Assembly (NCBI RefSeq): GCF_030652235.1
Contig: NZ_JAUSBA010000048.1
Coordinates: 1-64,000, forward strand
Length of the DNA stretch: 64,000 bases
Reading direction: 5' to 3'
Source: Cypionkella sp.
GTDB lineage: Bacteria; Pseudomonadota; Alphaproteobacteria; Rhodobacterales; Rhodobacteraceae
The notes under the pieces are model-generated. The model had not been told where the DNA came from and did not search any database. It saw nothing but the letters and a program-made list of their open reading frames with translations. Shown here piece after piece: positions 42,483-52,623 of the stretch. How positions within the stretch are numbered: position 1 is the stretch's first letter; the number at the start of each line of letters is the position of its first letter. A program made the position numbers and the translations under genes.

Positions 42483-42932
42483 TCAACCAAAGGTGACCAC
42501 GGCCAGGCTTGTCACGACCGCCACCGTCAGCATGACGCGAAACGGCAGCCACCACATTGGCGCAAGCTTGTGGTGGCAGAACAGCCAATCTAGCCCCAGC
42601 AGGCCGATGAACCCCAGACCGAGGTAAATTGCAGATGATGTCGGTCCGTCGCCTATCAGAAAAAATACCCACAGCGCCGGGATCACCGAAACCGCATAGA
42701 AAACCCAAACACTGTGCTGCGCGCGGGTGGCAAACCCCCACAGCACACCCGCCATGAAGGCAAGAATGATCGACCCATACGACAGCAGTACAAACGGTGC
42801 TACAAAACGCGGGCCGAGAATGGACATCGTCAAATCAAACGCGGTAGGGCTGACAAAGGTCGCAACGCCCCAGAAAAACGGCAGCAAGCCTGACAGCCCC
42901 AACAGCATCACTGCGAGCGGAACGGCCCTCAT
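42483..42932 (-). CDS. DUF3429 membrane protein
   Basis: A 149-aa inner-membrane protein with about five hydrophobic segments, including [37 protein letters not shown] and [18 protein letters not shown]. The [13 protein letters not shown] stretch is characteristic of DUF3429, of unknown function. Its ATG overlaps the ispH stop by four bases, so the two are co-translated. Confidence 0.85.
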   Translation of the reverse strand: MRAVPLAVMLLGLSGLLPFFWGVATFVSPTAFDLTMSILGPRFVAPFVLLSYGSIILAFMAGVLWGFATRAQHSVWVFYAVSVIPALWVFFLIGDGPTSSAIYLGLGFIGLLGLDWLFCHHKLAPMWWLPFRVMLTVAVVTSLAVVTFG

Positions 42933-43891
42933 AGCGTCTCGCGCAAGATCCGCGGCACTTTGAATTCGATGTTTTCTTGTGCGGTTTCAACCAGTTCCAC
43001 GCGCGTGTCAAACCGGGCGCGGAAGGCGTCGATCACCTCATTGACCAAGACTTCCGGCGCAGATGCTCCCGCGGTTACCCCCACCGAAGTCACACCTTCC
43101 AACGCCCGCCAGTCAATCTCAGACGCGCGCTGCACCAGTTGCGCATAGGCACAGCCCGCTGAACGGCCAACCTCGACCAATCTGCGCGAGTTTGACGAGT
43201 TCGGCGCGCCGATCACCAGAAGGGCTTCGATCTTGCCCGCAATCGCCTTCACCGCTGCTTGCCTGTTGGTGGTGGCGTAACAGATGTCTTCCTTATGCGG
43301 CCCGACAATGGCCGGAAACCGCGCCTGCAAGGCCGCCACAATCTCTGCCGTGTCATCGACCGACAGCGTGGTCTGGGTGATATAGGCCAACCGCGCCGGA
43401 TCGCGCACCATCAACCCGGCGACATCCGCGGCGGTTTCCACCAGCAGAACCTCGCCCACGGGCAGTTGTCCCATCGTGCCAATGGTTTCCGGGTGGCCTT
43501 GATGGCCGATCATCACCATTTGCAAACCCGCCTCGGAATGCCGCTGCGCCTCATTATGCACCTTGGTCACCAGCGGGCAGGTGGCATCCACCGCGATCAT
43601 CTGGCGGGCTTGTGCTGCCGCAGGCACCGATTTTGGCACGCCGTGTGCCGAGAAGATCACCGGGCGGTCAACCGGGCAGTCGTCCAACTCCTCGACAAAC
43701 ACCGCGCCTTGCGCCCGCAACGCATCGACGACGAATTTGTTATGTACGATTTCATGCCGCACATAGACCGGCGCGCCCCATTTTTGCAGCGCCAGTTCGA
43801 CAATCTTGATCGCCCGGTCGACACCGGCGCAAAAGCCGCGCGGGGCGGCGAGATAGAGGGTCAGCGGTGGCAGGGTCATCGGGCTTCTCAT
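42929..43891 (-). CDS. ispH: 4-hydroxy-3-methylbut-2-enyl diphosphate reductase
   Basis: Last step of the MEP isoprenoid pathway, making IPP and DMAPP; an iron-sulfur enzyme. Cluster Cys residues are in [15 protein letters not shown] (C21), [12 protein letters not shown] and [24 protein letters not shown] and [14 protein letters not shown] complete the family pattern. Length 320 aa. ATG 43891 is used; ATG 43879 ([10 protein letters not shown]) is a plausible alternative start. Confidence 0.97.
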   Translation of the reverse strand: MRSPMTLPPLTLYLAAPRGFCAGVDRAIKIVELALQKWGAPVYVRHEIVHNKFVVDALRAQGAVFVEELDDCPVDRPVIFSAHGVPKSVPAAAQARQMIAVDATCPLVTKVHNEAQRHSEAGLQMVMIGHQGHPETIGTMGQLPVGEVLLVETAADVAGLMVRDPARLAYITQTTLSVDDTAEIVAALQARFPAIVGPHKEDICYATTNRQAAVKAIAGKIEALLVIGAPNSSNSRRLVEVGRSAGCAYAQLVQRASEIDWRALEGVTSVGVTAGASAPEVLVNEVIDAFRARFDTRVELVETAQENIEFKVPRILRETL

Positions 43892-44095
43892 GTTTGGCCT
43901 AGACCTAAGCTGCCACGCGGGCCTCGTCTAGTCTTGCGGTTCAAAGTAATACGGCCCCGCCGCAAGATCGCGCAGATGTTGGGCGATCCGGGCAGCCCCA
44001 GATCCTTCCCGCTTTAACCGCAGATCGGCCGGCTTCAATGAAAGAACCAGCGCTCCAGCAGCCCGCCCTCGAAATCCCGGCTTGGGCGCCAAGCG

Positions 44096-44126
44096 AAAGC
44101 CGAGGCAGTTTCCCGCCTCGGCTTTT
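44096..44126 (-). terminator. Hairpin terminator downstream of the NYN gene
   Basis: AAGCCGAGGC (44097-44106) and GCCTCGGCTT (44115-44124) pair around an 8-base loop. On the minus strand the stem ends in TTT; on the plus strand in TTTT. It begins about 40 bases after the NYN gene stop and is the only strong structure in the 273-base spacer before ispH. Confidence 0.7.
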
Positions 44127-44164
44127 CATCCAGCGCAGCAAAGGTCTGCTGCACTTCCGTCATT

Positions 44165-44737
44165 TTACTTTACGTCAACAGCCGCTTCGTCACGCTCAAG
44201 CCGAGGCTCACGCGGCGGGCGGCCGATCACGTCGCGCAACTCGTCCAGCTCGATGAAATTGTCGGCCTGACGGCGCAACTCATCCGCAATCATCGGCGGT
44301 TGGCTGCGGATGGTCGAGACCACCGAAACCCGTACGCCTTGACGCTGCAGACTTTCCACCAGCGGCCGGAAATCGCCGTCGCCCGAGAAGATCACCACAT
44401 GATCGACCCGCGGCGCCAGTTCCATCGCATCGACGGCAAGCTCGATGTCCATGTTGCCTTTGACTTTGCGGCGGCCTTGGCTGTCGGTGTATTCCTTGGC
44501 CGGTTTGGTGACCATGGTGAAGCCGTTGTAGTTCAACCAGTCGACCAGCGGGCGGATCGGCGAATAATCGTCATTCTCCAGCAGGGCGGTATAATAGAAA
44601 GCACGCAGAAGTTTGCCACGCCGCATGAACTCTTGACGCAGCAACTTGTAGTCGATGTCAAACCCAAGTGCCTTTGCGGCCGCATACAGGTTCGAGCCAT
44701 CAATGAACAGCGCAAGCCGTTCGTCCTTGTAAAACAT
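44165..44737 (-). CDS. NYN-domain (LabA/DUF88-like) protein
   Basis: A 190-aa PIN-like NYN-domain protein, predicted nuclease or nucleic-acid binding. The fold's acidic residues are in RLALFIDGSNLYAA (Asp), KGNMDIELAVDAM (Asp, Glu, Asp) and HVVIFSGDGDFRPLVESL (Asp, Asp). It resembles the LabA/uncharacterised NYN group found in many alphaproteobacteria. The C-terminal tail is charged and probably flexible (PPREPRLERDEAAVD). It is divergent from folK. Confidence 0.9.
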   Translation of the reverse strand: MFYKDERLALFIDGSNLYAAAKALGFDIDYKLLRQEFMRRGKLLRAFYYTALLENDDYSPIRPLVDWLNYNGFTMVTKPAKEYTDSQGRRKVKGNMDIELAVDAMELAPRVDHVVIFSGDGDFRPLVESLQRQGVRVSVVSTIRSQPPMIADELRRQADNFIELDELRDVIGRPPREPRLERDEAAVDVK

Positions 44738-44878
44738 AGTCTTCCCCTCGAAAAATCTGTCCGGTAACCGCGCTTTTTTGAATTGACTACCAATGTAGAT
44801 AAGGCGACGGCAATGGATGTGAATAGCAGTGCGGCGGATACTCGATCAAGCCAATCTATCGATAGGATACCAGCAAAA

Positions 44879-45460
44879 ATGGTTGCTTTAAAGCACGCTC
44901 TGGTTGCATTTGGCGCCAATCTGAATTTCGGCGAGTTGTCGCCAAAGTCAACAATTCTTGCCGCTATAGCGGAACTTGATCGCGTGGGGTTGCCAGTGAC
45001 GCGACTAAGTACCCTGTATCAAACGCCATGTTTCCCCGCTGGGGCAGGGCCGGACTATGTGAACGCCGCCGCGCTCGTGACGTTGCGTCACGCGATGCCT
45101 GCATCCGATATATTAGCTTGTTTGCACATAGTGGAGGCAAGATTCGGACGTGAGCGCGTGCAGCGTTGGGGGATGCGCAGTCTTGATATTGATCTTCTGG
45201 CCTTGGGCGAATCAGTGTTGCCTGACCGTGCCACCTATCTGAAATGGAAAAATCTTCTGCCAGACGATCAACGCAGCCTTGCGCCCGACCAGCTGATCCT
45301 GCCGCATCCGCGTCTGGCCGAGCGCGCTTTCGTTCTGGTGCCGCTTGCCGATGTTGCCGCCGATTGGCAGCATCCTGTCACTGGCCTGACCGTGGCGCAG
45401 ATGCTGGCAGCGCTTCCGGCGAAAGATCGTGCCGAAGTCATCGCCCTGCCTTCAGATTGA
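44879..45460 (+). CDS. folK: 2-amino-4-hydroxy-6-hydroxymethyldihydropteridine diphosphokinase
   Basis: Pyrophosphorylates the pterin precursor in folate synthesis. Landmarks: ALVAFGANLNFGELSP, TRLSTLYQTPCFPAG, YVNAAALV, and RVQRWGMRSLDIDLLALGE, followed by LILPHPRLAERAFVLVPLAD. The frame is open from TTG 44783, with ATG 44813 possible (AAGG eight bases before). The first 30 codons are AT-rich and unlike the family, so ATG 44879 (MVALKHALVAFG) is chosen; the start is uncertain. Length from there is 193 aa, slightly long for the family. Confidence 0.92.
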   Translation: MVALKHALVAFGANLNFGELSPKSTILAAIAELDRVGLPVTRLSTLYQTPCFPAGAGPDYVNAAALVTLRHAMPASDILACLHIVEARFGRERVQRWGMRSLDIDLLALGESVLPDRATYLKWKNLLPDDQRSLAPDQLILPHPRLAERAFVLVPLADVAADWQHPVTGLTVAQMLAALPAKDRAEVIALPSD

Positions 45461-45485
45461 TCTGGGCATTTGCTTGATTATCCCC

Positions 45486-45514
45486 TTGTCAAGCCGCAGC
45501 ATCGCGCCTAAATA
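45486..45514 (+). promoter_or_regulatory. Probable sigma70-type promoter of rpoZ-rsh
   Basis: TTGTCA (45486-45491) and TAAATA (45509-45514) are separated by exactly 17 bases and lie 36 bases before the rpoZ ATG. A good match for a housekeeping promoter. Confidence 0.6.
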
Positions 45515-45550
45515 GACCGCTTCACAGCCCCTCCCCTACTGGAGTCTTTC

Positions 45551-45904
45551 ATGGCCCGCGTGACGGTTGAAGATTGCGTCGATAAAGTTCCGAACCGGTT
45601 CGAACTTGTCCTGCTTGCGGCCCATCGGGCCCGCGAAATCCAGGCCGGCTCTGCCGCGACTGTAGATCGTGACAACGATAAGAATCCGGTGGTGGCCTTG
45701 CGCGAAATCGCCGAGGAAACCCAACTGGCGGATGCCTTGCGTGAGCGGATGATTGAAGGTCACCAGACCCAGATCGAAGTTGACGAGCCAGAAGAAGATC
45801 AGATGGCTCTGCTGATGTCGGGTGAAGTTGATCGCCCGATGCAGGATGACATGTCGGAAGAAAAGCTGCTGCGCGCCCTCATGGAAGCGCAAGGCGAGCT
45901 TTAA
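45551..45904 (+). CDS. rpoZ: RNA polymerase omega subunit
   Basis: Small RNA polymerase subunit that aids beta' folding and ppGpp response. The N-terminus [20 protein letters not shown] and [20 protein letters not shown] with [14 protein letters not shown] are diagnostic. The C-terminal acidic extension ([20 protein letters not shown]) is typical of alphaproteobacteria. Length 117 aa. It lies 30 bases before rsh, the conserved rpoZ-spoT arrangement. GGAG stands nine bases upstream of the ATG. Confidence 0.97.
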   Translation: MARVTVEDCVDKVPNRFELVLLAAHRAREIQAGSAATVDRDNDKNPVVALREIAEETQLADALRERMIEGHQTQIEVDEPEEDQMALLMSGEVDRPMQDDMSEEKLLRALMEAQGEL

Positions 45905-45934
45905 TTACGGGAATTCCCGAATTGCGGGGCGGTG

Positions 45935-48052
45935 ATGATTGACGTTGAAGACCTCATCGCCCTGGTTAAAAACTACAATCCACGTTGCAATTCTGAACTG
46001 ATCCGCCGGGCTTATGCCTACGGTGCAGCGATGCATGAAGGTCAGATGCGCAAATCGGGTGAGCCGTACTTCACCCATCCCGTCGCAGTCGCTGCCATCC
46101 TCACCGAACAGCAGTTGGATGATGCCACCATTATCACGGCGCTTTTGCACGACACCATTGAAGACACCAAATCCACCTATGCCGAGGTTGCCAAGCTGTT
46201 TGGCGAGGAAGTGGCAGAGTTGGTCGATGGCGTCACCAAACTGACCAACCTGCAACTTTCCAACACCGAATCGCAGCAGGCCGAGAACTTCCGCAAGCTG
46301 TTCCTGGCGATGTCGAAAGACTTGCGGGTGATCTTGGTCAAGCTGGCCGATCGTCTGCACAACATGCGCACCATCAAATCGATGAACCCGGAAAAACAGG
46401 CCAAAAAGGCCCGGGAAACCATGGAAATCTATGCACCCTTGGCAGGACGCATGGGTATGCAGTGGATGCGCGAAGAACTCGAAGACCTGTCGTTCCGGGT
46501 GCTGAACCCGGAAGCCCGCAATTCGATCATCCGACGTTTCCTGACCTTGCAACGCGAATCCGGCGATGTGGTGCATCAGATCACCGCGGACATCCACGCC
46601 GAGTTGGATAAGGTGCAGATCGACGCTGATGTTTACGGTCGCGCCAAAAAGCCCTATTCGATTTGGCGCAAGATGCAGGAGAAAGACCTCGCATTCTCCC
46701 GCCTCTCCGACATCTACGGCTTCCGCGTCATCTGCGCGTCGGTCGCCGATTGCTACCGTATTTTGGGCGTGATCCACCAACGTTGGCGCGCGGTCCCCGG
46801 TCGCTTCAAAGACTACCTCAGCCAACCAAAATCCAACGGCTACCGCTCTATCCACACCACGGTGTCGGGCCGCGATGGCAAAAGGGTCGAGGTGCAAATC
46901 CGCACCCGTGAGATGCACGAAGTCAACGAGGCCGGCGTCGCAGCGCACTGGTCTTACCGCGAAGGCGTGCGCGCCACGAACCCGTTTGCCGTCGATCCCG
47001 CCAAATGGATCGCCGCGATGACCGAGCGGCTGGACGAGGGCGATCACGACGAATTTCTTGAAAACGTCAAACTGGAAATGTATTCCGATCAGGTGTTCTG
47101 CTTCACCCCGAAGGGCGATGTGGTGCAACTGCCGCGTGGCGCGACGCCCTTGGATTACGCCTATTCGATCCACACCCGCATCGGCAATTCCTGTGTGTCT
47201 GCCAAAGTCGACGGCATCCGCGTGCCGTTGTGGACGCGGCTGAAAAACGGCCAGTCGGTAGAGATTATCACCGCCGAAGGCCAGCGCCCGCAGGCCAGTT
47301 GGATCGACATTGTCACCACCGGCCGCGCCAAGGCCGCGATTCGCAAATCTCTGCGCGAAGAAGATCGCGGCCGTTTTGTGCGCCTTGGTCAAGAACTTGC
47401 CCGCGCCGCCTTTGAACATGTTGGCAAAAAGGCCACAGACAAAGCCCTGCGCACCGCCGCCAAAATGCTGGGCATGCCGGATGAAGCCGAACTTTTGGCT
47501 GCTCTCGGTTCTGCTGAACTGACCGCCCGCAAAGTGGTCGAAACCCTCTACCCCGAACTGGTGCAACGCGGCGCGGATGAGGTCGAACCCGCCCGCGCCG
47601 TGATCGGTATGCCCGATGATCAAACCTTCCGACGCGCCCTGTGCTGTCAGCCTTTGCCCGGCGAGCGTATCGTTGGCATCACCTATCGCGGCCAAGGTCT
47701 GTTGATCCACGCGATTGACTGCCCGGCTTTGGAAGAGTTCGAAGAACAGCCAAACCGCTGGGTTGATCTGCAATGGCACGCGGGCCGTCATGCCCCCGTC
47801 AACACCGTTGCGCTGGATGTCGCCATATCCAACGACCAAGGCGTTTTGGGTCGGATCTGCACCTTGATTGGCGAGCAGAAAGCCAACATATCCGATCTGC
47901 GGTTTATCGAACGCAAACCGGATTTTTACAGACTTATCATCGACGTGGACTTGCGTGACGTGGAACACTTGCACATGGTGATGACGGCGCTGGAAGCCGA
48001 AACCGATGTCGCACAAGTGTCGCGGCATCGTGATATGACACGCAAGCCTTAA
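45935..48052 (+). CDS. rsh: Bifunctional (p)ppGpp synthetase/hydrolase (Rsh, RelA/SpoT)
   Basis: Makes and degrades (p)ppGpp in the stringent response. Order: HD hydrolase (LLHDTIEDT at about 71-79, LADRLHNMRT), synthetase (GRAKKPYSIWRKM, LSDIYGFRVI), TGS domain (VFCFTPKGDVVQLPRGATPL), helical and zinc-finger-like region (RALCCQPLPGERIVG, IHAIDCPALEEF), and a C-terminal ACT domain (LGRICTLIGEQKANISDLRF). Both active sites look intact, so it is probably the only long Rsh of the cell. Start ATG 45935; a GTG directly before it is also possible. Length 705 aa. Confidence 0.97.
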   Translation: MIDVEDLIALVKNYNPRCNSELIRRAYAYGAAMHEGQMRKSGEPYFTHPVAVAAILTEQQLDDATIITALLHDTIEDTKSTYAEVAKLFGEEVAELVDGVTKLTNLQLSNTESQQAENFRKLFLAMSKDLRVILVKLADRLHNMRTIKSMNPEKQAKKARETMEIYAPLAGRMGMQWMREELEDLSFRVLNPEARNSIIRRFLTLQRESGDVVHQITADIHAELDKVQIDADVYGRAKKPYSIWRKMQEKDLAFSRLSDIYGFRVICASVADCYRILGVIHQRWRAVPGRFKDYLSQPKSNGYRSIHTTVSGRDGKRVEVQIRTREMHEVNEAGVAAHWSYREGVRATNPFAVDPAKWIAAMTERLDEGDHDEFLENVKLEMYSDQVFCFTPKGDVVQLPRGATPLDYAYSIHTRIGNSCVSAKVDGIRVPLWTRLKNGQSVEIITAEGQRPQASWIDIVTTGRAKAAIRKSLREEDRGRFVRLGQELARAAFEHVGKKATDKALRTAAKMLGMPDEAELLAALGSAELTARKVVETLYPELVQRGADEVEPARAVIGMPDDQTFRRALCCQPLPGERIVGITYRGQGLLIHAIDCPALEEFEEQPNRWVDLQWHAGRHAPVNTVALDVAISNDQGVLGRICTLIGEQKANISDLRFIERKPDFYRLIIDVDLRDVEHLHMVMTALEAETDVAQVSRHRDMTRKP

Positions 48053-48106
48053 CGGAATTTCCGGCAAGGAATACGCCTTAGGGCAGGAAGGAAGCGGGGC
48101 CGCTCT

Positions 48107-48823
48107 ATGGTTTTCAAACGTCGGCAACCGCTGGGATGGCTCGCTTGGATGCGCGAGATGGTCTACCCGAAGGGTGGGTTCAAACGCGCGACCCGCTATG
48201 TCATCCACCGGATGAGCCGTCTGCCCGACGACCCCCACCGCATTGCGCGCGGTATTTTCGCGGGCTTTCTTGTGGGATTTCTGCCCCTTCCGTTTCTGCA
48301 ATTCGTTGCCGCTTGGGCCGCCGCCCGGCTGGTGCGCGGCAACCTGTTTGCGGCTTTGCTTGGCACCTTCAACACCAATCCGCTGACCACGCCGTTTTTC
48401 GCGGTGTTTGCTATGTCTTTGGGCCACTGGATCATGGGCGTAGAAGGAACTTTGACCTTTGACGCGATCATTGATGCTTTCGGTTCCGCCGGAGTTGATC
48501 TGTGGCGTAACTTCTGGGCCATCTTCACTCCGGCAACGATGCATTGGGGCGGCCTGATCCGGTTTTGGCACGAGATTTATCTGCCCTATTTCATCGGCGC
48601 TTTGCTGCCCGGGACCATCATCTCGGCGGTGGCCTATTACCTGACCATCCCTTTGGTGACGACCTACCAAAAAGCCCGCGCCGCTAAGACCGATGATCGC
48701 CGCGAGCGGCGCCACCGTCTGAAAGTCGCCGTCGCCGAGGCGAAAAACCGTCTGCTGCACCGCGGCGACAAAGACGCCGAAAACAGCGCCGGCGAAGATG
48801 ACAGCAGCGCAGGTGCAAAGTAA
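48107..48823 (+). CDS. DUF2062 membrane protein
   Basis: A 238-aa inner-membrane protein. The DUF2062 domain shows PHRIARGIFAGFLVGFLPLP, FVAAWAAARLVRGNLFAALL and GTFNTNPLTTPFFAVFAM, with about three to four membrane helices and a second cluster PYFIGALLPGTIISAVAYYL. The C-terminus is charged (RRERRHRLKVAVAEAKNRLL). Function unknown; it regularly follows rsh in this group of bacteria. It starts 54 bases after rsh. Confidence 0.9.
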   Translation: MVFKRRQPLGWLAWMREMVYPKGGFKRATRYVIHRMSRLPDDPHRIARGIFAGFLVGFLPLPFLQFVAAWAAARLVRGNLFAALLGTFNTNPLTTPFFAVFAMSLGHWIMGVEGTLTFDAIIDAFGSAGVDLWRNFWAIFTPATMHWGGLIRFWHEIYLPYFIGALLPGTIISAVAYYLTIPLVTTYQKARAAKTDDRRERRHRLKVAVAEAKNRLLHRGDKDAENSAGEDDSSAGAK

Positions 48824-48867
48824 CATTGCCGCGCTACATCTGATCAAAACCACAAAGGACGAATGCG

Positions 48868-49617
48868 ATGGCACATTTCGGGCGGCAACGGCTTGGCATC
48901 AACATTGATCACGTCGCCACCGTGCGCAATGCCCGTGGCTCTGTCTGGCCTGACCCTCTGCGCGCCGCCCTGATCGCCGAAGCTGCCGGCGCCGATGGCA
49001 TCACCGCCCATTTGCGCGAAGACCGCCGCCACATCCGTGACGCCGATATGGCGGCGCTTGCCGCAGGCCTTGGCATCCCGCTCAACTTTGAATGCGCCGC
49101 CACCGACGAGATGGCAGCGATTATCCTGCATCTGAAACCGCATGCCGTCTGCCTTGTGCCGGAAAACCGCGCCGAGCGCACCACCGAAGGCGGCCTTGAT
49201 GTGGCCATCGACGCCAACCGCCTGACCGATTTCATCACCCCGCTGCGCGCAGCAGGCTGCCGGGTGTCGATGTTCATCGGCCACGCCCCGTCGCAAATCG
49301 AAGCCTCTGCCCGCATCGGTGCCGCTGTGGTTGAACTCCACACCGGTCACTACTCCGACCTGCACGCGGAAGGCCGCATCGTCGAGGCGGCAGCAGAACT
49401 CGACGCCCTGCGCAAAGGTGCGGCCTTCGCCCACAGCCTTGGCCTGGAAGTCCACGCGGGCCACGGTCTGACCTACGACAACGTCACCCCCATCGCCGCC
49501 ATCCCGGAAGTGGCCGAGCTGAACATCGGCCATTTCCTGATCGGCGAGGCGATCTATGTCGGGCTTGAAGCCGCTATCAAGGAAATGCGCCGCCTGATGG
49601 ATGCGGCGCGCGCCTGA
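48868..49617 (+). CDS. pdxJ: Pyridoxine 5'-phosphate synthase
   Basis: Condenses 3-amino-2-oxopropyl phosphate with 1-deoxyxylulose 5-phosphate to form pyridoxine phosphate. Sequence starts with [17 protein letters not shown], and contains [55 protein letters not shown] and [17 protein letters not shown]. Length 249 aa. Followed one base later by acpS, the usual order. Confidence 0.97.
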   Translation: MAHFGRQRLGINIDHVATVRNARGSVWPDPLRAALIAEAAGADGITAHLREDRRHIRDADMAALAAGLGIPLNFECAATDEMAAIILHLKPHAVCLVPENRAERTTEGGLDVAIDANRLTDFITPLRAAGCRVSMFIGHAPSQIEASARIGAAVVELHTGHYSDLHAEGRIVEAAAELDALRKGAAFAHSLGLEVHAGHGLTYDNVTPIAAIPEVAELNIGHFLIGEAIYVGLEAAIKEMRRLMDAARA

Positions 49618-49618
49618 C

Positions 49619-50032
49619 ATGATCCTCGGCATCGGCTCTGACCTCTGCAATATCGAAAGGATCGAGGCCGCTCTCGCCCGCCATGGCGACCGTTTCCGCA
49701 ACCGGGTCTTCACCGAAGCTGAGCAGAAAAAGGCCGAAAGCCGCCCTCGCGTCGTCGCCGCCACCTACGCCAAACGCTGGGCGGCGAAAGAGGCGTGCTC
49801 AAAAGCATTGGGAACCGGCTTGCGCATGGGCATCTCTTGGAAAGATATGGCGGTGTCGAACCTGCGCACCGGCCAACCCGTGATGCACCTCACCGGCTGG
49901 GCCGCCGAACGCCTCGCCCAAATGACTCCGCCCGATCATCACGCGATCATTCACGTCACTTTGACCGACGATCACCCTTGGGCGCAGGCTTTCGTGGTGA
50001 TCGAGGCCCGCCCTGGCCCCACGCCAACTTGA
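49619..50032 (+). CDS. acpS: Holo-[acyl-carrier-protein] synthase
   Basis: Transfers 4'-phosphopantetheine from CoA to acyl carrier protein. [19 protein letters not shown] carries the metal-binding Asp, and [18 protein letters not shown] the catalytic Glu/Lys. Length 137 aa from ATG 49619; the frame extends six codons upstream into pdxJ, which is not conserved. The gene begins one base after the pdxJ stop. Confidence 0.96.
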   Translation: MILGIGSDLCNIERIEAALARHGDRFRNRVFTEAEQKKAESRPRVVAATYAKRWAAKEACSKALGTGLRMGISWKDMAVSNLRTGQPVMHLTGWAAERLAQMTPPDHHAIIHVTLTDDHPWAQAFVVIEARPGPTPT

Positions 50033-50085
50033 CTCCCGCCCCCCCGGCGCGCATGTAGCGGCAAATCTGAAGGAAGACGTACACC

Positions 50086-50865
50086 ATGGCGAAAACCGAT
50101 AGCGGCATTGTCGAGACGATCAAAACCGTCGTCTACGCATTGCTGATCGCAGGCGCTTTCCGCACCCTGCTGTTCCAGCCGTTCTGGATTCCCTCGGAAT
50201 CAATGAAAGACACCCTGCTGGTGGGCGATTTCGTCTTCGTTAACAAAATGGCCTACGGCTATTCAAAATACTCCTGTCCCTTCGCTTTGTGCCCCATCTC
50301 TGGCCGCATTTTCGCGTCCGAACCCGAGCGCGGCGACGTGGTGGTGTTCCGCCATCCCGTCAACGGCTCTGATTTCGTCAAACGTCTGATCGGCCTGCCG
50401 GGCGACAAGATTCAGATGAAACAGGGCGTGCCCTACATCAACGGCGCGGTCGTCCCGCAAACCCCCGATGGCACCTTTGAAGAAGTGATGGAGCCGCAAG
50501 GCCCAATGAAGTCCCGCCCGCGCTGCGCCAATGGTGCTGTCGGCGATGGCGCGATCTGCAAGAAAGATCGCTTCCGCGAAACCCTGCCGAACGGTGTTGT
50601 GCATGATGTGCTGAACATCGAAAACGATGGCTACGCCGACAACACAGACGTGTTCACCGTGCCCGCAGACGCGTATTTCTTCATGGGCGACAACCGTGAC
50701 AACAGCCAAGACAGCCGCTTTGCCCAAGCCGTCGGCGGCGTCGGCTTCGTGCCTGTCGAAAACCTGATCGGCCGTGCCGACCGCATCATCTTCTCCTCGG
50801 CTGGCACCTCAATGCTGTTCTTCTGGACATGGCGTTCGGACCGCTTCTTCAAGGCGGTGGAGTGA
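50086..50865 (+). CDS. lepB: Signal peptidase I
   Basis: Membrane-anchored Ser-Lys protease that releases Sec/Tat signal peptides. One N-terminal membrane helix ([17 protein letters not shown]), catalytic S39 in FWIPSESM, the catalytic Lys in [12 protein letters not shown], and the conserved [13 protein letters not shown]. Length 259 aa. The Cys-containing insert ([16 protein letters not shown]) is seen in alphaproteobacterial homologues. Its stop overlaps the rnc start (GTGA). Confidence 0.96.
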   Translation: MAKTDSGIVETIKTVVYALLIAGAFRTLLFQPFWIPSESMKDTLLVGDFVFVNKMAYGYSKYSCPFALCPISGRIFASEPERGDVVVFRHPVNGSDFVKRLIGLPGDKIQMKQGVPYINGAVVPQTPDGTFEEVMEPQGPMKSRPRCANGAVGDGAICKKDRFRETLPNGVVHDVLNIENDGYADNTDVFTVPADAYFFMGDNRDNSQDSRFAQAVGGVGFVPVENLIGRADRIIFSSAGTSMLFFWTWRSDRFFKAVE

Positions 50866-51551
50866 AGCTCGCAGCCGATCTCAAAGCCTTCGAGGCGCGC
50901 ATCGGGCATACGTTCCGCCAGCCAGATCTGCTGCTGCGCGCCGTCACCCACGCCTCGATTTCGTCTACCACCCGGCCCGATAACCAACGCCTTGAATTCC
51001 TTGGCGATCGTGTCTTGGGTCTGGTGATGGCCGAGGCCCTTCTGGGGGCCGACATGGCCGCGTCCGAAGGTCAGCTCGCCCCCCGTTTCAACGCTTTGGT
51101 GCGCAAAGAGGCCTGCGCCGAAGTCGCGCGAGAGGTCGGTTTGGGCGATGTGCTGAAACTCGGCCGCTCGGAAATGCTGTCTGGCGGCCGCCGCAAAGAG
51201 GCGCTTTTGGGCGATGCGATGGAAGCGGTGATTGCTGCCGTCTACCAAGACGGCGGCTTTGATGCCGCGCGCTCCCTGATCCTGCGGCTTTGGGCCGCGC
51301 GGATCGGTGCTGTCGAACAAGACGCGCGTGACCCGAAAACCTCGCTGCAAGAATGGGCGCAAGCCCGCGCCATGCCGCCACCAATTTACACCGAACAGGG
51401 CCGCGAAGGCCCAGACCACCAGCCGATCTTCACCGTTGAAGTCCGACTGGAAAGTGGCGAGGCTGAATTTGCCCGCGCCGGATCGAAACGTGTGGCCGAA
51501 CAAGCCGCAGCCCGCGCCCTTCTGGCCCGGATGGAGACTTCTGATGATTGA
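50862..51551 (+). CDS. rnc: Ribonuclease III
   Basis: Double-strand RNA endonuclease for rRNA and mRNA processing. Signature [20 protein letters not shown] and the second acidic site [20 protein letters not shown] are intact; the C-terminal double-strand RNA-binding domain starts about residue 155 ([15 protein letters not shown]). Start GTG 50862 overlaps the lepB stop and has AAGGCGGTGGA upstream; the earlier ATG 50829 is inside lepB. Length 229 aa. It overlaps era by eight bases. Confidence 0.95.
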   Translation: MKLAADLKAFEARIGHTFRQPDLLLRAVTHASISSTTRPDNQRLEFLGDRVLGLVMAEALLGADMAASEGQLAPRFNALVRKEACAEVAREVGLGDVLKLGRSEMLSGGRRKEALLGDAMEAVIAAVYQDGGFDAARSLILRLWAARIGAVEQDARDPKTSLQEWAQARAMPPPIYTEQGREGPDHQPIFTVEVRLESGEAEFARAGSKRVAEQAAARALLARMETSDD

Positions 51552-52497
51552 AGACAGCAAACTCACTGGCCGGATGCCCGACGGCCCTGGCACCCGCGCG
51601 GGCTTTGTGGCGCTGATTGGCGAACCGAACGCGGGCAAATCGACCCTGCTGAACCGCATGGTCGGCGCGAAAGTGTCCATCGTGACGCATAAAGTGCAAA
51701 CCACCCGCACCCGTATTCGCGGCGTGGCGATGGAGGGCGTGGCGCAGATCGTGTTCGTCGACACCCCCGGCCTGTTCCGCCCGCGCCGCCGCTTGGATCG
51801 CGCCATGGTCAAAGCCGCTTGGGGCGGGGCTGCCGATGCCGATCTGATCGTGCTGCTGATCGAAGCGAACCGCGGCCTGACCGAAGGGGTCGCCACCATC
51901 ATCGACCGCATGAAAGACCAAATCCCGCAGGGCCAAGCCGTGGCTTTGGCGATCAACAAGATCGACAAGGTCAAGGCCGAAGTGCTTTTGGCTTTGGCCG
52001 AGAAGATGAACGAAGCTTTCCCGTTTGCGAAAACCTTCATGATCTCGGCGGAAAAAGGCTATGGTGTCAAAGACTTGCGCGAATGGCTGGGCGAGCAGAT
52101 CCCCGATGGCCCGTGGTTCTACCCCGAAGACCAGATCGCCGATCTGCCGATGCGGATGATCGCCTCGGAAATGACCCGCGAAAAGCTGACTTTGCGACTG
52201 CACGAAGAACTGCCGTATCAACTGACGGTGGAGACTGAGAAATGGGAAGACAAACCTGACGGCAGCACCCGGATCGACCAGATCATCTATGTCAGCCGCG
52301 ACGGCCACAAAGGCATCGTGCTGGGCAACAAAGGTGAGACGATCAAAAGCATCGGCCAAGCCGCCCGCGCCGATATCTCGGAATTCCTCGGTCGCACCGT
52401 GCATCTGTTCTTGCAGGTGAAAGTGCGGGAAAACTGGCAGGATGAGCCCGAGCGCTATTCCGAAATGGGTCTGGATTTCAAAGACGGCGAGGCATGA
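51544..52497 (+). CDS. era: GTPase Era
   Basis: GTPase that binds 16S rRNA 3' end and aids small-subunit assembly. G1 [13 protein letters not shown]3 [10 protein letters not shown]4 [11 protein letters not shown], then the KH domain with [19 protein letters not shown] and [20 protein letters not shown]. Length 317 aa from ATG 51544; the open frame continues upstream into rnc without conservation. It overlaps rnc by eight bases, so lepB-rnc-era is a tightly coupled operon. Confidence 0.97.
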   Translation: MIEDSKLTGRMPDGPGTRAGFVALIGEPNAGKSTLLNRMVGAKVSIVTHKVQTTRTRIRGVAMEGVAQIVFVDTPGLFRPRRRLDRAMVKAAWGGAADADLIVLLIEANRGLTEGVATIIDRMKDQIPQGQAVALAINKIDKVKAEVLLALAEKMNEAFPFAKTFMISAEKGYGVKDLREWLGEQIPDGPWFYPEDQIADLPMRMIASEMTREKLTLRLHEELPYQLTVETEKWEDKPDGSTRIDQIIYVSRDGHKGIVLGNKGETIKSIGQAARADISEFLGRTVHLFLQVKVRENWQDEPERYSEMGLDFKDGEA

Positions 52498-52504
52498 GGC
52501 CAAG

Positions 52505-52551
52505 CGGAATTTTAAGCAAAATTCCGGCCCGAAATTTGTCGCAAATTTCGG
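52505..52551. repeat. Two adjacent AT-rich inverted repeats after era
   Basis: CGGAATTTT-aagc-AAAATTCCG (52505-52526) and CCGAAATTTG-tcg-CAAATTTCGG (52529-52551) are perfect hairpins in tandem just downstream of era. They resemble repetitive extragenic elements more than a terminator, since no T-run follows. Confidence 0.75.
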
Positions 52552-52623
52552 TTTCGTCATATGAAAGCGCGTGCCGGTTGAACTGTCGATCCCTCCGGGG
52601 GGAGTATTTCAGAAAGAGCAACG

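Noticed and set aside
45905-48874. 989-codon open frame on the minus strand
   Set aside because: It is fully antisense to rsh and the DUF2062 gene, whose proteins are clearly real; long antisense frames arise from high GC codon use. Its translation is His/Gly/Gln-rich and matches no family.
51307-51543. Extended N-terminus of Era
   Set aside because: These 79 codons lie inside rnc in another frame and are not Era-like; the real start is ATG 51544.
50631-52040. 469-codon open frame on the minus strand
   Set aside because: Antisense to lepB, rnc and era, all of which have intact motifs.
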